Positions 15,986-22,132 of a DNA stretch of 22,132 nt are shown piece after piece (within the stretch, counting starts at the first letter, position 1; the number at the start of each line of letters is the position of its first letter). The notes beneath the pieces are model-generated. The model was not told the origin of the DNA. It searched no databases and worked only from the letters and a program-made list of their open reading frames with translations. A program made the translations under genes and the position numbers. This stretch comes from Prevotella sp. UBA3837 (GTDB lineage: Bacteria; Bacteroidota; Bacteroidia; Bacteroidales; Bacteroidaceae), in contig DGHX01000074.1 in the NCBI GenBank assembly GCA_002392835.1, positions 2,864 through 24,995 of the forward strand, written 5' to 3'.

Positions 15986-16972
15986 CTTCCTCTCCATTTT
16001 GATGAGCAGCAGGCCGATGGCTGTCCAGATGAGCTCGCGCAACCTAACCAGCAGGGCCACGAAGATGCCTTCGCTGGCTCCGATACGCAGCCCCTTGGCT
16101 GACAGCAGGAAGCCTCCCTCGCGGCCACCCAGCTGCAGGGGTATGAAGAACAGCATGTTGGCAAAAAGCGAGGTGAAGGCCAGTATGAGTATGCACTGCA
16201 GATAGTTTGCCGAAGGCAGTATGACGAGCAGTATGAAGAAAATCTCGAGTGCCGAGGCCACGCGGCAGCTCAGCTCCAGCAGTACTGCCGTGAAGAAGGT
16301 GCGCGGGTTCTGGCTGTGCAGCGCTGCTATCTGCTGGTCTATGGTATGCAGCTGTTCGGCGTGGCTTTCCACGAAGCGTTTCGCCCATTTCTTGATGAGC
16401 GGTATGTGGCTCAGTATGCGCATGCCTGCCACGGCAATGCCGCGCTTGTAGCCTTTCAGGAAGAACCAGATGGCCGTCAGACAGAAGGCTGCCACGCACG
16501 CCAGCAGCAGCAGCATGGGCAGGTTCAGCGGCTGTGTGACTACGTAGAGCACGCACGACAGCAGCCAGAACCAGAAGTGCGAGAAGATGTGTGTCATCAC
16601 GTACAGCAGTACGCTCGACGTGGCGCGCTCAGTGCCTATATATGGCGACAGCGACATGATGCGGTAGGGCTCGCCACCCATCAGACCGCCCGGCGTGGCG
16701 TAGTTCAGTGCAAACCCCGACACCGTGACCTTGTACAGCCACAGGAACGAGAACTTCCGTTCCGTCCCCTCAGTGCCCTGACTCTTGATAATGATCCACC
16801 ACGCTGCAGTGTTCAGCACGTACAGGGCTGCCCACAGCAACACCACGGCCACAAACCAGTAGCCGGCACGCTGCACGCCCGTCCACACCTCCTGAAAGTC
16901 CAGCTGGCTCACCATGATGGCCAGCACCACGAGACCGAAGATGAGAAATCCGTTCTGATACTTCTTTTTCAC
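15980..16972 (-). CDS. flippase-like / lysylphosphatidylglycerol synthase TM-domain protein
   Basis: This 330-aa polytopic membrane protein has about eight hydrophobic helices. It resembles the UPF0104/LPG_synthase_TM family: the motif YATPGGLMGGEPYRI (about 92-106) and the later PLQLGGREGGFLL (about 283-295) are characteristic. Relatives include the membrane part of MprF and proteins proposed to move lipid-linked substrates. There is no catalytic aminoacyl-transferase domain here, so the substrate is unknown. The start is GTG at 16972, whose last two bases overlap the pdxA stop (GTGA). The next Met is at residue 20 inside the first helix and is less likely. The gene is the third in the rlmN-pdxA operon, directly downstream of a heptamer array. 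Confidence 0.83.
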   Translation of the reverse strand: MKKKYQNGFLIFGLVVLAIMVSQLDFQEVWTGVQRAGYWFVAVVLLWAALYVLNTAAWWIIIKSQGTEGTERKFSFLWLYKVTVSGFALNYATPGGLMGGEPYRIMSLSPYIGTERATSSVLLYVMTHIFSHFWFWLLSCVLYVVTQPLNLPMLLLLACVAAFCLTAIWFFLKGYKRGIAVAGMRILSHIPLIKKWAKRFVESHAEQLHTIDQQIAALHSQNPRTFFTAVLLELSCRVASALEIFFILLVILPSANYLQCILILAFTSLFANMLFFIPLQLGGREGGFLLSAKGLRIGASEGIFVALLVRLRELIWTAIGLLLIKMERKG

Positions 16973-18177
16973 TCTTTCCTCTCTCCTCTTTCCTCTTTCC
17001 TCTCTCCTCTTTCCTCTTTCCTCTCTCCTCTTTCCTCTCTTCTCTCTCCACTTTCCACTTTCCTCTCTCCTCTTTCCTCTTTCCTCTCTCGGGGCACGTT
17101 GAACCGCACCTTCTCGCTGTCGTCACGCTTCTCATGGTACAGCTTGGGCAGGGGGTGGCCTGTGGGCTCGTCATATTGCTGGCGGTGGCGCCAGATGTCG
17201 ATAGCCATGAATATGGCGTGGCGCATGGATTCTGCCTCCATGGTGCCCCGTCCGGCCTGTTCAAAGCAGGTGCCGTGTGCCGGTGCCGTGCGTACCAGCG
17301 GCAGTCCGGTGGTCAGGCGCACACCCTTGTCGTCGCTGATGCTGGTCAGCGCCTTGAAGGGGGTCTGTCCCTGGTCGTGATACATGGCCAGCACGGCGTC
17401 GAACTGTGCGTAGAGGCCGTTGCCGAAGAAGTCGTCGGCAGGGTAGGGACCGAAGGCCTGTATGCTCTTTGCTGCCAGCTCGTCCACGGCGGGGCGTATG
17501 GTCTCCTGCTCCTCGTCGCCCAGCACGCCGTCCTCGCCGCCGCGTGGGTTCAGTGCCAGCACGGCTATGCGGGGATTGCTCAGCAGGAAGTCGCGCCGCA
17601 GCGCCTGATGCAGCGTCTGTGCCTTCTCCACTATCTTCTGCTTGGTAATGCTGTCAGCAACGTCCTTCAGCGACACGTTGTTTGTCACCAGTGCCACGCG
17701 CAGGTTGTCGCTCACCAGTATTGTCAGTCCGTGGGCGTCGCCACCCATCTGCTGCGTCATGTATGCCGTATGGCCGTCGAAGCCTCTGATGCTGTTCTTG
17801 GCGATGGGAGCGGTGACCAGCACGTCGAAGGCACCCTCCTTGTAGTCGGCCAGCGCGCGGTCCAGGGCCGTCTTGGCGGCGTTGCCGGCCTCGGGGGTGG
17901 GGGTGCCCAGCTCTATGGGTACCTCGTCGTCGAAGGTGGCCAGCAGGTTGATGTGGCCGTCACGGGCCTCCTTGGCAAAGTTGATGACGGTGAACTGCAT
18001 GTCCATGCCCAGCGTCTTGGCGTGGTAGGCGGCAGCCTTCGGCGAGCCGTAGATGATGGGTGTGCACAGCTCCAGCATGGCGGGGCTTTCAGCAAATGCC
18101 TTGAATATCACTTCGTAGCCCACACCATTGGTGTCGCCGTGGGTGATGGCTACTCTTATCCTTTTCTCTTGTTCCAT
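16969..18177 (-). CDS. pdxA: 4-hydroxythreonine-4-phosphate dehydrogenase PdxA, with repeat-encoded tail
   Basis: This 402-aa protein is a PdxA homologue, an enzyme of pyridoxal-phosphate synthesis that oxidises and decarboxylates 4-phosphohydroxy-threonine. Visible family motifs are ITHGDTNGVGYEV (11-23), TAPIAK (122-127), GHTAYM with metal-ligand His136, PADDFF (246-251), MYHDQG with His267, and GLPLVRTAPAHGT (291-303). The second metal-ligand position, normally His in NPHAG, is Arg212 here (NPRGGE). Residues 363-402 are a Glu/Arg/Lys/Gly tail encoded by the heptamer array; homologues normally end before this. The stop TGA overlaps the GTG of the next gene. The start at 18177 lies 15 bp after the rlmN stop. 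Activity may be altered by the Arg; a PdxA-like paralogue with another substrate is possible. Confidence 0.9.
   Translation of the reverse strand: MEQEKRIRVAITHGDTNGVGYEVIFKAFAESPAMLELCTPIIYGSPKAAAYHAKTLGMDMQFTVINFAKEARDGHINLLATFDDEVPIELGTPTPEAGNAAKTALDRALADYKEGAFDVLVTAPIAKNSIRGFDGHTAYMTQQMGGDAHGLTILVSDNLRVALVTNNVSLKDVADSITKQKIVEKAQTLHQALRRDFLLSNPRIAVLALNPRGGEDGVLGDEEQETIRPAVDELAAKSIQAFGPYPADDFFGNGLYAQFDAVLAMYHDQGQTPFKALTSISDDKGVRLTTGLPLVRTAPAHGTCFEQAGRGTMEAESMRHAIFMAIDIWRHRQQYDEPTGHPLPKLYHEKRDDSEKVRFNVPRERKEERGERKVESGERREERGERKEERGERKEERGERKE
16971..17089 (-). repeat. GAGGAAA-type heptamer array at the 3' end of pdxA
   Basis: Seventeen uninterrupted 7-bp units cover 119 bp. On the plus strand the units are mostly CCTCTTT and CCTCTCT, with CCACTTT twice and single ACTCTTT and TCTCTCT. 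The commonest order is one CCTCTCT followed by two CCTCTTT, again a 21-bp higher-order unit. On the coding strand this is the same family and orientation as the array in uvrA. Confidence 0.92.
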
Positions 18178-18192
18178 TTGTTACGGTTGATG

Positions 18193-19260
18193 TTATTGTT
18201 GTTGTTGTGGATTCTTCTTGTTCGCCGTCGACAGCAGTCCGCAGGCGGCCAGTATGTCCTCACCGCGGCTGGCCCTGATGGTGGCATAAACGCCGTGCTG
18301 CGTCAGGTAGTCGCGCAGCTGTTCCATGCGGTGTGCGTCGCTGGCGGGCAGGTCCACGCCGGGTATGGCATGGAAGCGTATCAGGTTCACGCGGCACTCC
18401 AGCCCCTGTGTCAGCTTCACTATCTCGCGTCCGTGTGCCAGCGAGTCGTTCAGGCCGCCGAAGCAGATGTACTCAAATGAGCAGCGCCGCTGGTGGGTGA
18501 AGTCATACTGCCTGAGCAGTGCCACCGTCTCGCTGATGGGCATGGCTTTCTCGGCGGGCATCATGGCCAGGCGCTGTTCGTGCAGCGGCGAGTGCATCGA
18601 TATGGCTACGTGGCACTGGCTCTCGTCCAGGAATCGCTGCAGCCGGTTCCTCACGCCGACGCTGCTCACCGTGATGCGCTTCGGGCTCCAGCCCAGTCCG
18701 TCGGGGGCCGTCATGATCTGCGTGGCGCGCAGCACGGCGTCCAGGTTGTCCATCGGCTCACCCTGGCCCATGAACACCACGTTGGTCAGGCTGTCCATGC
18801 CCTTCGTGCCGTCGACGGGTGGCAGCGCGTACAGCTGGTTCAGTATGTCAGCCGCAGTGAGGTTGCCCTCGAAACCCTGCTTGCCCGTCTGGCAGAACAG
18901 GCAGTTCATCTTGCATCCCACCTGGCACGACACGCACAGCGTGGCGCGCTCGCCGTCGGGTATGTACACCGTTTCCACACAGGCTCCGTCGACGGCAGCC
19001 ACGGGGAAGAGGTACTTCACCGTGCCGTCGGCCGATGTCTGTTGTGCCACGGGAGCCATGGCCCCCACGCAGTATTCCTCGGCCAGCCGCTGGCGTGCCG
19101 CCTTCGACAGGTTGGTCATCGCCTCAATGCTGTCCACATGCTTCACATAGAGCCATTGCGCTATCTGCCTGCCGGTGTATGCCGGCAGCCCCAGACCGGT
19201 GGCTACGGCGCACAGCTCGGCGGTCGTCAGTCCTAAAAGCGGTTTTTTCTTCTCGCTCAT
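18193..19260 (-). CDS. rlmN: 23S rRNA (adenine(2503)-C(2))-methyltransferase RlmN
   Basis: This 355-aa radical-SAM enzyme methylates C2 of A2503 in 23S rRNA (and A37 in some tRNAs). The 4Fe-4S motif CxxxCxxC is at Cys116, Cys120 and Cys123. The upstream TLCVSCQVGC segment is typical. The C-terminal RGEDILAACG holds Cys340, the equivalent of the catalytic methyl-carrying Cys. MGQGEPMDN is the SAM-binding GEP motif. The ATG at 19260 is preferred because MSEKKKPLLGLT fits the normal family start and leaves a leader of about 55 nt. In-frame ATGs at 19272 and 19314 are alternatives, the last giving a leaderless message. The protein ends in four Gln from a CAA run. It is the first gene of the rlmN-pdxA-flippase operon. 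Confidence 0.94.
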   Translation of the reverse strand: MSEKKKPLLGLTTAELCAVATGLGLPAYTGRQIAQWLYVKHVDSIEAMTNLSKAARQRLAEEYCVGAMAPVAQQTSADGTVKYLFPVAAVDGACVETVYIPDGERATLCVSCQVGCKMNCLFCQTGKQGFEGNLTAADILNQLYALPPVDGTKGMDSLTNVVFMGQGEPMDNLDAVLRATQIMTAPDGLGWSPKRITVSSVGVRNRLQRFLDESQCHVAISMHSPLHEQRLAMMPAEKAMPISETVALLRQYDFTHQRRCSFEYICFGGLNDSLAHGREIVKLTQGLECRVNLIRFHAIPGVDLPASDAHRMEQLRDYLTQHGVYATIRASRGEDILAACGLLSTANKKNPQQQQ

Positions 19261-19321
19261 CCTGTTAGTCATTACATGCTTTTTGGGCGGCTCGGTGCCT
19301 CCGCCTGCCCCCATTGCGCTG

Positions 19322-19353
19322 CAAAGGTACTAAAACTACTGCGAAAAACCAAA
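19322..19353 (-). promoter_or_regulatory. Bacteroidetes-type promoter of the rlmN-pdxA operon
   Basis: The minus strand reads TTTG (19353-19350), a 20-nt spacer and TACCTTTG (19329-19322), an exact consensus match. It lies in the 189-bp gap between the metalloprotease stop and rlmN. The rest of that gap shows no gene and no clear terminator. Confidence 0.78.
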
Positions 19354-19449
19354 TTTCTGCTGTCATTTCTTCCTGAGCAGCCTCGAAAAGCATCGCCTTT
19401 ACAGCTTGCCCGTGCAGCGCGCAGCGTGCTTTCGCACCTTCTGCCAGCG

Positions 19450-21930
19450 TCACTTCGTGGTACGCTTCTCCCGTATGAGCTTGGTCTGCCTGAGCAGCTC
19501 TTGGCAGTGCAGGGCCTGTAGCGTGGTGCCATTGGCCTGTTGCTTCAGGTACTCGTCTATTTTGTCGAGATGCTGCAGCACATAGAGCAGAGCGTCGCTG
19601 CTGTCGATAAGCGAAGCGAAGGCCACTGTGGGTGCAGGGTTGAGCAGGCGGTCTATCTGCAGCACGTAGGCCCGCTGCAGCTGTCTCCGCTCCTTCTGCT
19701 GCCACGGGGTGCCCTCGGCGGGTTTCCACACCTGGGCGAACAGGTCGTCGAGATATTCGCTGACGGGGTATTCGCCCTGGTTGCATAGGTTGTTGAGCAG
19801 GTTCTGTGAGAGCAGCCGGTTGATGATGGTCTCCTGCCTCGAGTTCTGTACGGCGGTGGGGTTGATGCCTACCTTATTAATAATGATCTCAGGATAGAGC
19901 CATTCGGGTGCGGTGAAGACGTGGCGTCCCAGGTACTGCAGCGCCTCCTTCTGCCGTTGTGGTGCTGTGAAGGCCTGTGGCTCACGTCCTGGCATGTTGT
20001 TGCTCTCGCGTCCGCCGATGTTCTTCAGCACGTGGTTCTGGTAGCGGGTGAATTGGTCAGTGACGGCGCGGTACATCTCCGTCAGGTCGCGGTACTGGTC
20101 GTTGTCCTCGTGGGTCCACTGGGGCAGCTGCTGTATGACGCGCTGCAGGTTCTTCAGTCCGTATTCCGATGCCTTGACGGAGTTGTCGCCCAGGTCTTCG
20201 GTCTGAGCGCGTGGGTCGTCACCACGGCCCTCGCCGCCGAACCACAGGCGCGGGTTGCTGCGCAGCCGGGCGGTGGTCTCGGTCATCAGGCGCTCCTTCT
20301 CCTCATACTCGTCCTTGAACTCGGGCCGCCACTGGTAGCCCCACTTGATGGCCCACTTGTCGTAGTCGTTGATGCGGGGGAAGAGCCCCTTGCTCGATAT
20401 CTTGTCCTCGGGCTGTGCCACGTAGTTGAAGCGGGCGTAGTCCATGATGCTGGCGGTGTGGCCGTGCTGCTCCACCCATGCGCGGTCGCGCAGCTTCTCC
20501 ACGGGTGTGGCAAACGATGCTCCCATGTTGTGGCGCAGGCCCAGCGTGTGCCCCACCTCGTGGCTTGACACGAAGCGTATGAGCTCGCCCATGAGCTTGT
20601 CGTCGAAGTGCATCTTCTGGGCACGTTTGTCAAGTGGGCCGCACTGCACCATATACCACTTGGTGAGCAGGTTCATGACGTTGTGGTACCAGCAGACGTG
20701 GGCTTCGATGATTTCGCCCGAGCGTGGGTCTACGATGTGCGGCCCGTAGGCGTTCTCCGTCTCTGAGGGCAGGTAGCGTATGGCCGAGAAGCGTGCGTCG
20801 TCGAGGCTGATGCTGCCGTCCTCGGGCAGCTCCTTGGCTACGATGGCGTTCTTGAAGCCGGCGGCCTCGAAGGCCACGTTCCAGTCGTTCACACCCTGCA
20901 TGAGGTATGGAATCCACTTCTTGGGCGTTGCGGGGTCTATGTAGTAAACAATCTGCTTCTCGGGCTCGGTGAGCTCGCCGCGCAGGTAGCGCTTCTTGTC
21001 CTTAGGCACCAGGCGGTAGCGCGAGATGAACGACTCGTGCTCCGTCTTGTGTTGCTGGTCGCTGAAGCGCACGAAGCTGTTGACGAAGTAGCCTATACGC
21101 TGGTCCCACAGCCTGGGGCGCATGGGCTGCTGTGGCAGCAGCACGATGCTGGTGTTCATGCCCAGGGTGACGGTGCCGGTCTTCGAGGCGGGCGAGTTGG
21201 CTGGCGTGGCACCATAGGTGCGTGTGGTGACGACCTCAATGTTGGTGGGGTACAGCTTCAGCGTGTCGATGTATGTGCGGTCGGCCTGCAGCCCTCCCAG
21301 CTTCAGCGCAGTGTTCAGGCTGGGGGGGAGGCTGGTGAAGGGGCTCGCTCCCTTGAACAGTGGCGTGGCGTCGACCATCTGTGCATTGTCTTCCTTGTTG
21401 CGCCCTATCACTTTCATGGCCATCACGATGGGGTCGACGGTCGACTGCTGCAGCGTGCGTGCGATGTTATCGCCGTCGTTGGCCAGCTGGCTCTGCACGT
21501 ACTGGCGCAGCAGCAGCTGGGTGGTGTCGCGCTGTTCCAAGTACACAGCCAGACTGTTCACCTCTTCGCCTGCAAACTTGCCAAAGTCCTGTGGCACGGC
21601 GGTGAAGCGGCTCACGCAGAGCAGCATGCGGCCCAGCATGGAGTCGGGCACCTCGAAGTAGTATTTGTCCTCGATGTGTCGTACACGGAACAGGCCTTCA
21701 CGGGTGAAGCCGCCCTTGTTGATGATCTTTTCGTATTCTGTTTCCTCCTTCTTCTTCTTCTCCTTCTTGTCCTGCTGCAGCGTGTCGGCAGGCGCATGGT
21801 TGCCCACAGAGTCGGTGACGATGGTGTCAGTGGGGTGGGGTGAGTGGTGAAGGGTGAAGGGTGAGTGGTGAGGGACGGCCTGGGCCCCGAGGGTGGCGAG
21901 GCAGGCCACGAGCAGTGCTGTTCGTTTCAT
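19450..21930 (-). CDS. secreted zinc-dependent metalloprotease (DUF5117/DUF4953/DUF5118 type)
   Basis: This 826-aa exported protein has a signal peptide MKRTALLVACLATLGAQA (cleavage near 18). Next is a His/Pro/Ser stretch at 19-34 encoded by a heptamer array, then a Lys/Glu-rich linker. The DUF5118-like segment GGFTREGLFRVRHIEDKYY and a DUF5117-like region follow, then a DUF4953-like catalytic part. The active site is HEVGHTLGLRH (His457, Glu458, His461, His467), an HExxHxxGxxH metzincin motif, with a Met-turn SIMDY at 494-498. The substrate is unknown; the location is periplasmic or surface. The ATG at 21930 is chosen because it opens the signal peptide, whereas the longer frame to 22119 overlaps the RidA gene in another frame. 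It starts 13 bp after the RidA stop, so the two are probably co-transcribed. Confidence 0.9.
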   Translation of the reverse strand: MKRTALLVACLATLGAQAVPHHSPFTLHHSPHPTDTIVTDSVGNHAPADTLQQDKKEKKKKEETEYEKIINKGGFTREGLFRVRHIEDKYYFEVPDSMLGRMLLCVSRFTAVPQDFGKFAGEEVNSLAVYLEQRDTTQLLLRQYVQSQLANDGDNIARTLQQSTVDPIVMAMKVIGRNKEDNAQMVDATPLFKGASPFTSLPPSLNTALKLGGLQADRTYIDTLKLYPTNIEVVTTRTYGATPANSPASKTGTVTLGMNTSIVLLPQQPMRPRLWDQRIGYFVNSFVRFSDQQHKTEHESFISRYRLVPKDKKRYLRGELTEPEKQIVYYIDPATPKKWIPYLMQGVNDWNVAFEAAGFKNAIVAKELPEDGSISLDDARFSAIRYLPSETENAYGPHIVDPRSGEIIEAHVCWYHNVMNLLTKWYMVQCGPLDKRAQKMHFDDKLMGELIRFVSSHEVGHTLGLRHNMGASFATPVEKLRDRAWVEQHGHTASIMDYARFNYVAQPEDKISSKGLFPRINDYDKWAIKWGYQWRPEFKDEYEEKERLMTETTARLRSNPRLWFGGEGRGDDPRAQTEDLGDNSVKASEYGLKNLQRVIQQLPQWTHEDNDQYRDLTEMYRAVTDQFTRYQNHVLKNIGGRESNNMPGREPQAFTAPQRQKEALQYLGRHVFTAPEWLYPEIIINKVGINPTAVQNSRQETIINRLLSQNLLNNLCNQGEYPVSEYLDDLFAQVWKPAEGTPWQQKERRQLQRAYVLQIDRLLNPAPTVAFASLIDSSDALLYVLQHLDKIDEYLKQQANGTTLQALHCQELLRQTKLIREKRTTK
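21841..21875 (-). repeat. TGAAGGG/TGAGTGG heptamer array in the metalloprotease gene
   Basis: Five 7-bp units lie in order on the plus strand: TGAGTGG, TGAAGGG, TGAAGGG, TGAGTGG, TGAGGGA. On the coding strand they encode a His/Ser/Pro-rich peptide with a seven-residue period (HHSPFTL, HHSPHPT) right after the predicted signal-peptide cleavage site. Confidence 0.8.
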
Positions 21931-21943
21931 GGTTGTGGTTGCT

Positions 21944-22132
21944 TTAGTAGGGTGGAAAATTGTTATTGTGTTGTGCCTTGACGGCCATGCATTCCATCTC
22001 GATGAGCCAGCCGGGGCGGCACACGGGGGCATGGACGATGACGAGCGGCTTGTCGGGGAAGCGCTGGGCGTAGAGCTGGCTGACGAGCTGATAGTCTGAC
22101 AAGTCGCGCAGATAGACAATCATGTGCGCCAC
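21944..22132 (-). CDS. RidA (YjgF/YER057c/UK114) family protein, C-terminal part
   Basis: Only the last 62 codons are in the window; the 5' end lies beyond position 22132. The segment LVIVHAPVCRPGWLIEMECM near the C-terminus is the conserved Rid-family end, with the Arg that binds the substrate carboxylate and the Glu of the IExE-like motif. Rid proteins hydrolyse reactive enamine/imine intermediates in amino-acid metabolism, but several subfamilies have other roles and this fragment cannot tell them apart. The stop is 13 bp before the metalloprotease ATG. A promoter would be outside the window. Confidence 0.8.
   Translation of the reverse strand: MAHMIVYLRDLSDYQLVSQLYAQRFPDKPLVIVHAPVCRPGWLIEMECMAVKAQHNNNFPPY

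Noticed and set aside
16971..17089. Array considered as a CRISPR or a sequencing artefact
   Set aside because: There are no spacers and the unit is 7 bp. The units carry ordered variants with no break in period, which an assembly error would be unlikely to produce, and the flanking genes are intact.
17134..18480. 448-codon open frame antisense to pdxA and the end of rlmN
   Set aside because: It crosses two conserved genes on the other strand, with biased composition and no motif.
19265..19786. 173-codon minus-strand frame overlapping the metalloprotease end and the gap before rlmN
   Set aside because: It has Arg/Ala/Gln-rich shadow composition, crosses the rlmN promoter, and shows no motif.
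21931..22119. 63-residue N-terminal extension of the metalloprotease
   Set aside because: It is Ser/Pro/Thr-rich, overlaps the conserved RidA gene in another frame, and precedes a perfect signal peptide starting at 21930.

Overview
The window looks like a chromosomal segment of a Bacteroidales bacterium, most likely a GC-rich member of the Prevotellaceae. Four points support this. Four promoters fit or nearly fit the Bacteroidetes consensus (TTTG, 19-20 nt, TAnnTTTG). There is a PorW/SprE-type lipoprotein and a Porin_10-type outer-membrane protein. DUF4468 and DUF5117/DUF4953-type proteins are present. The UvrA is of the kind typical of this phylum. Genus is an inference; no rRNA, tRNA, IS element, phage gene or CRISPR array was seen.

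Layout. (1) Positions 16-7655, minus strand: a probable five-gene envelope operon read from a promoter at 7625-7655. It runs DUF4468 secreted protein, 84-aa two-TM protein, Porin_10 porin, PorW-like TPR lipoprotein, DUF1015 protein. The first three overlap by ATGA. (2) 7670-11683, minus: a 1337-aa SNF2-family helicase. (3) 11684-11878: a divergent control region with a promoter on each side and a bulged inverted repeat between them. (4) 11879-15973, plus: uvrA, cdd and a LysE-family exporter, with uvrA and cdd overlapping by ATGA. (5) 15980-19353, minus: rlmN, pdxA and a flippase-like membrane protein, read from a promoter at 19322-19353 and convergent with the LysE gene. (6) 19450-22132, minus: a secreted metzincin-like metalloprotease behind a RidA-family gene cut by the window edge. 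No gap between genes exceeds about 200 bp.

The most unusual feature is a set of 7-bp tandem arrays with at least three sequence types. A CTTAATG type lies on both sides of the DUF1015 gene. A GAGGAAA type lies inside uvrA and again at the 3' end of pdxA. A TGAAGGG/TGAGTGG type lies just after the signal peptide of the metalloprotease. Inside genes the heptamers tend to be ordered in threes (21 bp, seven codons), so they encode low-complexity peptides of seven-residue period without breaking the frame. In pdxA the array runs to the stop codon, which overlaps the GTG start of the next gene. PdxA also has Arg in place of one of the three metal-binding His residues of the family. Apart from these points the genes look like normal housekeeping and envelope genes; I see no defence island or mobile element.
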